From the NCBI RefSeq assembly GCF_000215085.1, contig NC_015589.1:3174120-3238119 (forward strand): a stretch of 64,000 nt of DNA. Direction: 5' to 3'. This DNA comes from Desulforamulus ruminis DSM 2154 (GTDB taxonomy: Bacteria; Bacillota; Desulfotomaculia; Desulfotomaculales; Desulfotomaculaceae). Position 1 is the first letter of the stretch; each line of letters starts with the position of its first letter. Shown piece by piece: positions 26,151 through 34,135 of the stretch. The notes beneath the pieces are model-generated. The model was not told the origin of the DNA, did no database searches, and saw only the letters and a list, made by a program, of their open reading frames with translations. The position numbers were made by a program, and so were the translations under genes.

Positions 26151-26277
26151 AATCTTCCCTCCATTTAATCCCTTTTAATCCCTTCTTACACTAGCAAGCA
26201 AACGGCCGACAACCTCGCGGCTGCTTCGTTCTTTTCGGGGCATCACCACCCTTTTCCCCTGAAGTAAGATCATGGAT

Positions 26278-26298
26278 TCCTCCGGTTAACCGGGGAAA
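26278..26298 (-). terminator. Short hairpin after the ATPase gene
   Basis: CCGGTTAACCGG (26282-26293) is a perfect 12-base palindrome flanked by pairing TTCC and GGAA. It lies between the ABC ATPase stop and the binding-protein gene and has no U-tract. It may slow transcription or mark an mRNA end. Confidence 0.4.
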
Positions 26299-27402
26299 TT
26301 ATGATAATATAGATAATTCCGACTCTTGATCAAAGAGGTAAAAACGATTGGGATTCAAGGCGATGTTCATTGTATCTCCCACCCTGTATTTGGGGCTTCC
26401 CACAAATCGGCCGATAATGTTCTGCCCGCCCAGGGAGACATAAATCAGCGTTTCCGCCCCCAGATTCTCCACCACTTCCACCTGGGCCTTAAGGCAGTTT
26501 TCTTCCGGCACCCAGGGGAGATGGTCTGAAATATCCTCGGGCCGGATACCAAACACCAGGGCTTTTTGTTTGTAGGCTGTCAGACGGGCGGCCATCTCCG
26601 GCGTCAAGACAAAGGAAAAACCTTCGGAATTAACCAGATAGGTTTCCCTTCCTTTTTCCTGCAGCACGCAGGGAATAAAATTCATGGAAGGGGAACCAAT
26701 AAAGCCGGCCACAAAAATATTGCTGGGTTGATGATAAAGCTCCTGGGGCGTAGCCACCTGCTGAATGACACCATCCTTCATCACTACAATGCGATCGCCC
26801 ATGGTCATGGCCTCTGTCTGATCGTGGGTAACATAAATGGTGGTGGTTTTCAGCCTTTGATGCAGCTTTGCCAGTTCCGCCCTCATCTGTACCCGCAGTT
26901 TGGCGTCCAGGTTGGATAAAGGCTCATCCATTAAAAAGACCTTAGGCTCCCGCACAATGGCGCGTCCAATGGCCACCCGCTGGCGCTGACCCCCGGAGAG
27001 CTGCTTGGGCTTGCGGTCTAAAAGATGCTCAATGCTTAGAATGGCTGCGGCTTCTTTCACCCGCTTATCAATTTCCTGGGGGGAGTACTTACGAAGTTTC
27101 AGGCCAAAGGCCATATTCTGATAAACATTCATATGGGGATACAACGCATAGTTTTGGAACACCATGGCGATATCCCGGTCCTTGGGCGGCATATCATTGA
27201 CCCGGGTATCCCCGATAAATACATCCCCGCCGGTAATCTCCTCCAGACCGGCCACCATTCTCAGGGTGGTGGATTTACCACAGCCCGAAGGCCCTACCAG
27301 CACCACAAATTCCTGATGGTTGATCTCCAGGTTAAATTCCTTTACCACTTGCTGGTTGCCATAATTTTTTTTCAATTGATTAAATCTTACTGTTGCCACC
27401 AC
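26299..27402 (-). CDS. ABC transporter ATP-binding protein (MalK/UgpC/MsmK family)
   Basis: The 367-residue ATPase has Walker A GPSGCGKST (residues 38-46), the Q-loop, the signature LSGGQRQRVAIGRA (about 134-147), Walker B VFLMDEPLSNLD and the switch His in YVTHDQTEA. The C-terminal 120 residues form the TOBE/MalK regulatory domain (FGIRPEDI). It energises the polyol importer. It starts at one of two GTG codons (27402 or 27399) behind AGGAGGG and overlaps the kinase gene by 16 bases. Confidence 0.92.
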   Translation of the reverse strand: MVATVRFNQLKKNYGNQQVVKEFNLEINHQEFVVLVGPSGCGKSTTLRMVAGLEEITGGDVFIGDTRVNDMPPKDRDIAMVFQNYALYPHMNVYQNMAFGLKLRKYSPQEIDKRVKEAAAILSIEHLLDRKPKQLSGGQRQRVAIGRAIVREPKVFLMDEPLSNLDAKLRVQMRAELAKLHQRLKTTTIYVTHDQTEAMTMGDRIVVMKDGVIQQVATPQELYHQPSNIFVAGFIGSPSMNFIPCVLQEKGRETYLVNSEGFSFVLTPEMAARLTAYKQKALVFGIRPEDISDHLPWVPEENCLKAQVEVVENLGAETLIYVSLGGQNIIGRFVGSPKYRVGDTMNIALNPNRFYLFDQESELSILS

Positions 27403-28349
27403 TGGCCCTCCTGTCTATTTAAGTTGCTGCTGAGAAATGCGATGGTTTCAGCAAGGGATTTCACCCCGGTTGCCGCTCCCACGGAAGTGACGGACATGGC
27501 TCCCACGGCGTTGGCCAACTGCCCGCAGCGTTCCAGTGGGAACCCCCGGAGCACTCCGGCTAAAAATCCGGCCACAAAGCAATCTCCGGCGCCGGTGGCG
27601 TCCACCGCATCCACCGCCATGGCGGCAATCCTGTATTCTGTGTCTCCGGAAAGAATATAACAGCCCTCGGAGCCAAGTTTTATGACCACGTTTTTTACTC
27701 CGTAATTTAAAAACACCCGGGCCATCTCCTGGGGGTTTTCCAGGCCCGTTAAAGCCTTCGCTTCGGCTAAACTGGGGATAAACAAATCCACATAAGGCAA
27801 ACAAGGGGCCAGGGCCTTCATCCAGCGTCCTGAATCATCCCAGGCGGTATCCATTGCCGTCACCAGCCCTTTGGCCTTGGCCAGACGCAGGACCTCCGCA
27901 CAGGGCTCCCCGTCAAAAGCGGGCATCAACAGGGAACCGGCAATATGCAGTATTTTGGTATTTTCCAGGGATTGCTCCGGAAAATCCTCTAATTGAAAGG
28001 CGCCGTTCCCCCCGGTACAGTGGATAAAACTGCGTTCCCCCAGAGCATCCACCAGAACCATGCTGGCGGAGGTGTCAGCCCTGTCTGTTTTAGCAATGTA
28101 GCGAGTATCCACGCCCATGTTGATCAGATTATGAATCAGTACCTGTCCCAGGCCATCGTTTCCCACCATGCCGCAGACCGATGCGGTAAAACCTAATTTG
28201 ACTAAAGCCGTTGCGGTATTGGCAGCACAGCCTCCATTATGGAGCTGAATACTTTCCACCAGGGCTAACTCTCCCTTTTGCGGAAGAGAAGTGACGGGTT
28301 TAGCCACCATATCTGCAACGATAATTCCCAAACATAAAACATCGGACAT
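27387..28349 (-). CDS. PfkB-family sugar kinase
   Basis: The 320-residue ribokinase-fold kinase has the N-terminal GIIVADMVAKPV, substrate motif GGCAANTATALVKLG (about residues 38-52) and the catalytic DATGAGDCFVAGFLAG near residue 250. It is distinct from the fructokinase-like paralogue at 18103. Given the aldolase and DeoR genes just upstream, it may make the phosphorylated ketose that the class II aldolase cleaves. The specific sugar is not evident. Confidence 0.83.
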   Translation of the reverse strand: MSDVLCLGIIVADMVAKPVTSLPQKGELALVESIQLHNGGCAANTATALVKLGFTASVCGMVGNDGLGQVLIHNLINMGVDTRYIAKTDRADTSASMVLVDALGERSFIHCTGGNGAFQLEDFPEQSLENTKILHIAGSLLMPAFDGEPCAEVLRLAKAKGLVTAMDTAWDDSGRWMKALAPCLPYVDLFIPSLAEAKALTGLENPQEMARVFLNYGVKNVVIKLGSEGCYILSGDTEYRIAAMAVDAVDATGAGDCFVAGFLAGVLRGFPLERCGQLANAVGAMSVTSVGAATGVKSLAETIAFLSSNLNRQEGQWWQQ

Positions 28350-28365
28350 GTTCTAAACCCTCCTC

Positions 28366-29139
28366 TTATGGACCGGGCTTCGCCAACAAAACCTCAATCC
28401 CCAGCTCTCTGATTTGCTTTACCGTATCCATGGGCGCGCCGGTGTCCGTAATGATCTTATGGACCGCCTGCAGGGGACTGAAGCTGCTGAAGGACACCCG
28501 GTGAAACTTGCTATGGTCTGCCAGCACGATGGTTTCTCTGGCAATACTGATCATGGCCCTTTTCACCTCGGACTCATACATGTTTTGATTGGTTAAGCCC
28601 TGGACCAGACAAAGACCGCTGGTACCAATAAAAGCTTTATCCACATAAAAACGACGCAAATTTTCCTCCGCCAGGGTGCCCACCAGGGAAAGGGTAATTT
28701 CCCTTAAATTGCCTCCGGTTAATACCAGAGTAACTCCCGGAATCTGTGCCATTTCATTGGCCACGGTTAACGAGTTGGTCAAGACCACCAAATCTTTTTT
28801 ATTCCGTAAATACTTGACCATGGGCGTGGTGGTTGTCCCCGCGTCCAGCACAATGGAATCGCCGTCCTGTACCAGCGCCGCCGCTTCTCTGGCGATGGCC
28901 TCCTTTTCCTCAACATGTCTCTGAGTCCGGTTCTGGAAAGCAACATCCACATTGTTTAAAGGATTTAAAGCAGCGCCTCCGTGACTGCGGATAATCACGC
29001 CATGCTGCTCCAGCTTTTCCAAATCTCTCCGGATGGTCATTTCAGAGACATTAAACAATGCTTTTAGCTCCGAAACCCGAACACTGTTGTTTTGTTTAAG
29101 CAGTTGAATGATTTTCGTCTGTCGGTCAATGGATAACAT
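28366..29139 (-). CDS. DeoR/GlpR-family transcriptional repressor
   Basis: The 257-residue protein has an N-terminal winged helix (IIQLLKQNNSVRVSELKALF, recognition part VSEMTIRRDLEKLEQ, about residues 9-52) and a C-terminal DeoR sensor domain with DAGTTTTPMVKYL, LTNSLTVANEM and DKAFIGTSGL. The sensor domain usually binds a phosphorylated sugar. It is the second gene of the polyol operon and probably represses it; candidate sites are at 30160-30196. The start is ATG 29139 behind GGGAGG. Confidence 0.9.
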   Translation of the reverse strand: MLSIDRQTKIIQLLKQNNSVRVSELKALFNVSEMTIRRDLEKLEQHGVIIRSHGGAALNPLNNVDVAFQNRTQRHVEEKEAIAREAAALVQDGDSIVLDAGTTTTPMVKYLRNKKDLVVLTNSLTVANEMAQIPGVTLVLTGGNLREITLSLVGTLAEENLRRFYVDKAFIGTSGLCLVQGLTNQNMYESEVKRAMISIARETIVLADHSKFHRVSFSSFSPLQAVHKIITDTGAPMDTVKQIRELGIEVLLAKPGP

Positions 29140-29219
29140 TTTAATTCGCCTCCCTAAGCAGCTTAAACCGTGTTCGAAGTTAATATTTTAATATTCAGAA
29201 AAATTACCGATGCCTTTAC

Positions 29220-30083
29220 CTATTGATCCTGTAGATTCCCTTGGCCGCCGCCAAAATTCTTAATTTTCTCCATCACAATCTTTTCAATGGCCCGTCCGGC
29301 GCTGATTTTAATCTCCGGATAAGGAAGCTGCGGTTTGGCCGCCAGGGCCTGGTGAACGGCTTGATTGGCGCCTTGGGAAAGTTCGGTGTAAACATTGATT
29401 TTACAGATGCCCCGGCGGATGGACTGTCGGATATCTTCATCGGGTATTCCGGAACCGCCATGTAAAACCAAAGGAATGTTGGTTTGTTCCTTGATTCTTT
29501 CTAACCTTGCAAAATCCAATTGAGGTTGTTTTTTATACACCCCGTGGGCGGAACCGATGGCCACCGCCAGCGCATCCACTCCGGTCTGCCGGACAAACAG
29601 GCCTGCTTCCAGGGGATCTGTAAATAAGCTGTCATCCTCGTCATTTTCCAATTGACCTTCAGCACCGCCCACATGCCCCAGCTCCGCCTCCACCGATACT
29701 CCGGCAGCATGGGCAAAACGCACAATTTCTGCGGTGCGGAGAATGTTCTCCTGCAAAGGCAGTTGGGAACCGTCAAACATCACGGAAGTAAAGCCGCTTT
29801 GCATGGCTCTCATAATGGCGCTTAAACTTTGCCCGTGATCCAGATGCAAAGCCACCGGCACCGGAGCATCCTGAGTGAGGGTTCTCATCAGGAAGGCTAA
29901 TTTCTCTATATCAACGTAAGGAAAATGAATTTCCGCCACAGAAACAATCACCGGCGAACGGAGTTGAACCGCGCCCCGGAGGATCGCTTCCAATGAATTG
30001 ACATCCACCATATTAAAGGATCCCACGGCATAGCCGTGATCCATGGCATGTTTTAACATATTATTTAAATTTACCAATGTCAC
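29220..30083 (-). CDS. Class II (zinc) ketose-bisphosphate aldolase, GatY/FbaA family
   Basis: The 287-residue TIM-barrel aldolase cleaves a ketose 1,6-bisphosphate or ketose 1-phosphate to triose phosphates. Zinc and catalytic residues are in HLDHGQ (about residues 80-85; catalytic Asp), AELGHVGG, GSAHGVYKK and LHGGSGIPDED, followed by KINVYTEL. It lacks the long insertion of FbaA from glycolytic operons and could prefer tagatose- or fructose-type substrates. It is the first gene of the polyol operon. The start is GTG 30083, or TTG two codons later. Confidence 0.85.
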   Translation of the reverse strand: MTLVNLNNMLKHAMDHGYAVGSFNMVDVNSLEAILRGAVQLRSPVIVSVAEIHFPYVDIEKLAFLMRTLTQDAPVPVALHLDHGQSLSAIMRAMQSGFTSVMFDGSQLPLQENILRTAEIVRFAHAAGVSVEAELGHVGGAEGQLENDEDDSLFTDPLEAGLFVRQTGVDALAVAIGSAHGVYKKQPQLDFARLERIKEQTNIPLVLHGGSGIPDEDIRQSIRRGICKINVYTELSQGANQAVHQALAAKPQLPYPEIKISAGRAIEKIVMEKIKNFGGGQGNLQDQ

Positions 30084-30159
30084 CCGAATGTCACTTCTCT
30101 TTCAAATGAATTCCTTTTTAGTTGATTATAACAAAAGGGCTCTGTCAAGGAAACATATT

Positions 30160-30196
30160 TTTGTTTGTTTATGTTTTTTTGTGTTCGTTTTATGTT
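30160..30196. promoter_or_regulatory. Direct repeats upstream of the polyol operon, candidate DeoR operators
   Basis: GTTTGTTTATGTT (from 30163) and GTTCGTTTTATGTT (from 30183) are near-identical and start exactly 20 bases apart, about two helical turns. They lie about 80-110 bases upstream of the aldolase start in AT-rich DNA. Position and the TTCGTTT core fit DeoR-family sites. A TTGACA is at 30143-30148 (minus strand), but no well-spaced -10 box accompanies it. Confidence 0.45.
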
Positions 30197-30321
30197 AAGT
30201 TTTTGATGTCCGGTTATATTACAAAACTCTTTAAAATACCTTAACTTTAAAGACTGGGACTGTACTCAAGCAAAGTTATAAGGTAACTTAGCTATAACCA
30301 TTGAATCTCGGAGGTGATCCC

Positions 30322-31494
30322 ATGCCTGTCAAGCAATTTCGCGATAGCGACGGCTGTTATTCCTATTTAATCTGGTGTGACCAGGAAAAGCTGGCCGCGG
30401 TGGTGGACCCCAATCACAACGGGGATCTTTATCTTTCAGCCCTCAAGGACATGGCTTTAAAGCTGATTTATGTGATTGATACCCATACCCACGTGGACCA
30501 TGACAGCCTGTCCGGCTTTCTGGCCCAAAACACCGGCGCCCAAGTGGTGATGCACCCGGCCTATGGGGAACAAAGAAAGCTGGGAGCCACCTTTACCGGT
30601 AATGATGCCATTGTCAAACATTTAGCCTTTAATGGAGCCATTGCCGTTGATTTTTCCCCCCAGGACGGCGAAGTCATCTATGTGGGAACGGTTCCCATCC
30701 GGTTCCTTTATACCCCCGGCCACACCCTGGACAGTATCAGCCTGCTGGTGGAAAATAGAATTTTAACCGGTGATATTTTAATGATCGGCACCTGTGGACG
30801 TACGGATTTTCCCGGCGGCAGCAACGAAAATATGTATGAAAGCCTGTTTGACAAACTGCTTCCCTTGGGCGAAGAGTTCATTATTTACCCGGCCCATGAT
30901 TACCAGAACAACATCAACAGCGTCATGGGCTACGAAAAAATCCATAACCCCTTTTTAAAAGTCCGCTCCCGGGAAGAATTTATTCAATTTGCCGCAGAAT
31001 CTTTTGCCAAACTGCCCAGCATGTCCGGTTCCGGGGATAAAATTCAATGTTCCCTGGTGCCGCCGTCCCAGGCCCCGGAAACCCCTGCCGCTCCCTCTGC
31101 GGCTCCCGCCAACCCGTTAATGGGACAGATGTGCAGTGCCATGGAATATTATTTTAAAAACATTCCCCAGCACTGGAATTTAGTCGGCCATCAGGAAATG
31201 CTGGAGATTATTCAAAAGAACTCCCGGGAGATTTTACTTTTAGATGTGCGGCAGCCAAAGGAATTTGCGGAAGGGTACATTCCCGGAGCCATCAACCTGC
31301 CTATCCGCGATCTGCCCACCCGCATCAAAGAACTGCCCGCCAATTTGGAGATGCCCATTATCACCCTTTGCGAAAGTGGTTCCCGTTCCGCCTATGCCGC
31401 CATGTTTCTCCGGGGCTACGGCTACTCCCATGTGCGCAGTTTGGATCTGGGCATGCACCGCTGGAGGGAAATGAAGCTGCCGCTGGCAAAATAA
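30322..31494 (+). CDS. MBL-fold hydrolase fused to rhodanese domain (persulfide dioxygenase/CstB-like)
   Basis: The 390-residue protein has an N-terminal metallo-beta-lactamase fold with the metal motif DTHTHVDHD (about residues 53-61), GHTLDS and DFPGGS, as in ETHE1-type persulfide dioxygenases. A Pro/Ala-rich linker (about 250-270) follows. The C-terminal rhodanese domain (about 290-385) has the active-site Cys in LCESGSRS. The architecture matches CstB, which oxidises persulfides to thiosulfate. ATG 30322 follows GGAGGTG; the TTG at 30301 overlaps no such site. It suits a sulfide-exposed anaerobe, but the enzyme activity needs oxygen or another acceptor. Confidence 0.8.
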   Translation: MPVKQFRDSDGCYSYLIWCDQEKLAAVVDPNHNGDLYLSALKDMALKLIYVIDTHTHVDHDSLSGFLAQNTGAQVVMHPAYGEQRKLGATFTGNDAIVKHLAFNGAIAVDFSPQDGEVIYVGTVPIRFLYTPGHTLDSISLLVENRILTGDILMIGTCGRTDFPGGSNENMYESLFDKLLPLGEEFIIYPAHDYQNNINSVMGYEKIHNPFLKVRSREEFIQFAAESFAKLPSMSGSGDKIQCSLVPPSQAPETPAAPSAAPANPLMGQMCSAMEYYFKNIPQHWNLVGHQEMLEIIQKNSREILLLDVRQPKEFAEGYIPGAINLPIRDLPTRIKELPANLEMPIITLCESGSRSAYAAMFLRGYGYSHVRSLDLGMHRWREMKLPLAK

Positions 31495-31524
31495 AACCCT
31501 TGAGATTGCCAACATAGTAAAAAA

Positions 31525-31542
31525 GAGGAGCTGCGGCTCCTC
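31525..31542. terminator. Bidirectional terminator between convergent genes
   Basis: GAGGAGC and GCTCCTC form a 7-bp stem with a 4-base loop, extended by AAAAA on the left and TTTTTT on the right. It serves the rhodanese-fusion gene and the convergent DUF3243 gene. Confidence 0.9.
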
Positions 31543-31546
31543 TTTT

Positions 31547-31807
31547 TTAATGATGCTGTGTTTTTCTATGGGACAGCCGGGCCATAAGGGAAGCCAGGGT
31601 TCTTTTCTCGTCTTCATCCCCTTCTTCCCAAAGTTCCTTCATCAGTCGTTGCTCATCGTTGGCCGGGTCAAAATGATTGGCAAAAAAATCACCCATGCGG
31701 AAGGCAACACTGTTAATGGTTTCATCATCCAGACCAACCCGTTCACCTAGACCCACCACATTGCCGATAACAGACTTCCATTTGTGCCAGTTATGACCGA
31801 TTTCCAC
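31547..31807 (-). CDS. DUF3243 family protein (YmfJ-like)
   Basis: The 86-residue soluble protein matches the DUF3243 pattern: HKWKSVIGNVV, a middle ISxxAFRMGDFFANHFDP-type segment and the ending LASLMARL. The family is common in Bacilli and Clostridia and has no settled function. The start is GTG 31807, seven bases after GGAGGTGAG. It stands alone between lgt and the MBL gene. Confidence 0.85.
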   Translation of the reverse strand: MEIGHNWHKWKSVIGNVVGLGERVGLDDETINSVAFRMGDFFANHFDPANDEQRLMKELWEEGDEDEKRTLASLMARLSHRKTQHH

Positions 31808-31875
31808 AACCTCACCTCCTCAAATTATTTTCTCCCGCCGCAACAAAACCAATTCTTGAATTAACGGTAAATAAA

Positions 31876-31896
31876 AAAGAGAGAATGTCTCTCTTT
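31876..31896 (-). terminator. Terminator of lgt
   Basis: AAAGAGAGA and TCTCTCTTT form a 9-bp perfect stem with a 3-base loop. On the minus strand TTT follows, extending the T-run. It lies 15 bases after the lgt stop. Confidence 0.8.
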
Positions 31897-31911
31897 AGCA
31901 TGTACATTTCT

Positions 31912-32703
31912 TTATTTTTTACTATTCAAGGGACGGTCCTTGGAGTCATTTTTTCTTTTATAAAGATAATACATCAGCAATAAAGCCGCTAAAACGGTTG
32001 TTACGGAAGTTACCTGGGCAACCTTTAAATTCATCACGGTGCGCAGACTATCCCCCCGCCAAAATTCCAGGGTAAAACGCCCCAGAGAATAGAGTATAAA
32101 ATAACTCAGGGTAATAAAACCGTCAAAGGGCCTGCGGCTAAATATTTTCAGCAGCAAGGTCAGGACCAGCACATCCCAGGCGGCTTCAAAAAGCACTGCC
32201 GGGAAAAGGGGTTGTGAACCAAAGGCATAGTAAGCATCGGTGCCAACGGGATAAACAATTCCCGGGTGCTGGTAGGGAATGCCGTAGCAGCACCCGTTGA
32301 GAAAGCAGCCCAGCCGGCCGATGGCCTGTCCCACCAAAAGCCCCGGAGCCAGGATATCGGCCATGGGCCAGAAGGGAATCCGGTGCTTCCTGCAGTACCA
32401 GATAACAGCCAGCACTCCCCCCAGCACCGATCCCTGAACCGAGAGGCCCCCGTTCCACAGGGCGGGAATTTGCCAGAGATGGTAGGAATAATAGTCCCAG
32501 TTAAAAATGACTTCCCAGACCCGGGCGCCAATGATGCCCCCAATCACGGCATAAAAGGCCAGATCAAGAACTTCTTCGAAAAAACGGCCCTGCTTTTTGG
32601 CTACATAGCTGCTGGTAAGCAAGCCGGCCAAAATTCCCAGGGAGAGCATCAAGCCAAAGGACCGTATGGGCCAATCGCCAATATAAAATAAGATCTGATG
32701 CAA
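31912..32703 (-). CDS. lgt: Prolipoprotein diacylglyceryl transferase
   Basis: The 263-residue enzyme transfers diacylglycerol from phosphatidylglycerol to the lipobox cysteine of prolipoproteins. It has about seven membrane segments and the Lgt signature GRLGCFLNGCCYG (about residues 140-152). Other landmarks are GGLSVQGSVLGG (about 88-99) and GRFTLEFWRGD near residue 213. It would modify the binding lipoprotein at 24627. ATG 32703 is somewhat far from its GGGAG site. Confidence 0.95.
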   Translation of the reverse strand: MHQILFYIGDWPIRSFGLMLSLGILAGLLTSSYVAKKQGRFFEEVLDLAFYAVIGGIIGARVWEVIFNWDYYSYHLWQIPALWNGGLSVQGSVLGGVLAVIWYCRKHRIPFWPMADILAPGLLVGQAIGRLGCFLNGCCYGIPYQHPGIVYPVGTDAYYAFGSQPLFPAVLFEAAWDVLVLTLLLKIFSRRPFDGFITLSYFILYSLGRFTLEFWRGDSLRTVMNLKVAQVTSVTTVLAALLLMYYLYKRKNDSKDRPLNSKK

Positions 32704-32825
32704 CTATTCCACTCCCAGTAGAATATTTGGGGTTCATTATTCCGGGGAACAAACAAACCCTGTAAAAAGACGATAACCTGTTATGGAACCGCCCGAGCCC
32801 CGGATGAGAAACCTTCATAAAATAC

Positions 32826-32851
32826 TAAATCCCCCGAAGTCGGAGGATTTA
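32826..32851 (-). terminator. Terminator of the first thioredoxin gene
   Basis: TAAATCCCCCGA and TCGGAGGATTTA form a 12-bp stem with one mismatch and a 2-base loop. It lies just after the trxA stop; the downstream minus-strand bases are TAGTATTTTATG. Confidence 0.65.
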
Positions 32852-32860
32852 GCCGGCTAA

Positions 32861-33178
32861 TTATAAAAGGGCGTTCAGTTTCTTCTCGAGATCGGCTTTT
32901 CCGGTAAAACCAATCACCTGCTCAACTTTTTCACCTTTTTTAAAGAAAATTAAGGTAGGAATACTCATAACTCCAAACTGTTGAGCCAGATCTCTGTTTT
33001 CATCCACGTTTACCTTACCAATTTTAACCTTACCGGCATATTCCCCGGATAATTGCTCAATTACCGGTGCAATAGCGCGACAGGGTCCGCACCAAGCTGC
33101 CCAAAAGTCTACTAGTACAGGAACATCGGATTTGAGTACTTCGGCCTCAAAATTTGCGGCATTAAGTTCCATAGCCAT
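32861..33178 (-). CDS. trxA: Thioredoxin
   Basis: The 105-residue protein is a full thioredoxin with the active site WCGPC (about residues 30-34), the buried Asp in VDFWAAW and the cis-Pro in MSIPTLIFF. It reduces protein disulfides with electrons from thioredoxin reductase, which is not in this window. The start is ATG 33178 behind AAGGAGGG. A second thioredoxin is at 57339. Confidence 0.95.
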   Translation of the reverse strand: MAMELNAANFEAEVLKSDVPVLVDFWAAWCGPCRAIAPVIEQLSGEYAGKVKIGKVNVDENRDLAQQFGVMSIPTLIFFKKGEKVEQVIGFTGKADLEKKLNALL

Positions 33179-33308
33179 GATAAATACCCTCCTTCAAGAT
33201 GATCACTTCATTACTAAAATACACACCGGGAAAAATCTCCCGAAACTATAATACTATACTTTTATGTTCGCCAGCAATATATCTGACGGCAATTACTTTA
33301 GAAAACAT

Positions 33309-34076
33309 TTAGCTAAGCTCTGCACGTTTAAACAACTGAATAAAATTTAAAACAAACTGCAGTTCCTTTTCATTTAGATTGCACACCAGACTTAACACAG
33401 ACTGCACATTGGGATGGATCAGCAATTCTCTTAATTCGGGATTCATCAGGCTGACCATTTGATCCACAGCGCCGGGTTCCATAATAAAGTAGCAAGGTGA
33501 AACCCCCATCACCTCGGACAATTTTTCCAGTGTCTTTAGGGAGGGCTGCACTTTTCCCTGCTCAATCTGGCCGATGAGTCCGGCCGTTACCCCGGCTAAA
33601 TTGGCCAATTGGGCTTGCGTTAAACCATACTCCTCCCGCAGGTGTTTCAACTTATACCCCAAGGATCCCTCATGGCCCATCAGAGCTGTGGCCGGTATTC
33701 CCAACCCCTCAGCCACCCTTTTTAATGTATTCAGGGCGGGATAAACGGTGCCTCTTTCAATTTCACTGAGGTAGGAGAGAGAAATACCAATTTTGTCGGC
33801 CAATTCCTGTAGAGATAGGTTATTCTCATTGCGGATAATTCTGATCTTTTCCCCCAGACCCAAACCGGTATCCGTAATTTCCCCTTCCACCAGTTGGGTT
33901 TTTGCTACGTTAAGAGCTGCGGCAAGCTTATCGATTGTCTTTAATGAGGGTCTTTTGGAACCTCGCTCAATCTCACTTAAATAAGACAAGGAAAGCTTTG
34001 CCCGGCGTGCCAGGTCCTGCAGCGTATAGCCTCTTTCTTCCCTTAAGGCTCGAATTTGGTCCCCCCGCACTATCAT
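33309..34076 (-). CDS. XRE-type regulator with three tandem HTH domains
   Basis: The 255-residue protein has three HTH_3 domains: residues 7-60 (LREERGYTLQDLARRAKLSLSYLSEIERG), 74-128 (IRNENNLSLQELADKIGISLSYLSEIERG) and 143-197 (LREEYGLTQAQLANLAGVTAGLIGQIEQG). The first two are very alike and the third is more diverged. A helical tail of about 50 residues follows. XRE proteins usually have one such domain. It may read a long multi-site operator or use some domains for protein contacts. The start is ATG 34076 behind GGAGGATG. Confidence 0.85.
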   Translation of the reverse strand: MIVRGDQIRALREERGYTLQDLARRAKLSLSYLSEIERGSKRPSLKTIDKLAAALNVAKTQLVEGEITDTGLGLGEKIRIIRNENNLSLQELADKIGISLSYLSEIERGTVYPALNTLKRVAEGLGIPATALMGHEGSLGYKLKHLREEYGLTQAQLANLAGVTAGLIGQIEQGKVQPSLKTLEKLSEVMGVSPCYFIMEPGAVDQMVSLMNPELRELLIHPNVQSVLSLVCNLNEKELQFVLNFIQLFKRAELS

Positions 34077-34135
34077 ACAACATCCTCCATAGCAAACAAA
34101 ATATACTATTATTCTACGCTAATTTTACTATGCAG

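Noticed and set aside
30143-30170. Strong promoter of the polyol operon (TTGACA with TATAAT)
   Set aside because: A TTGACA and a TATAAT are present on the minus strand but only 12 bases apart, too close for sigmaA.
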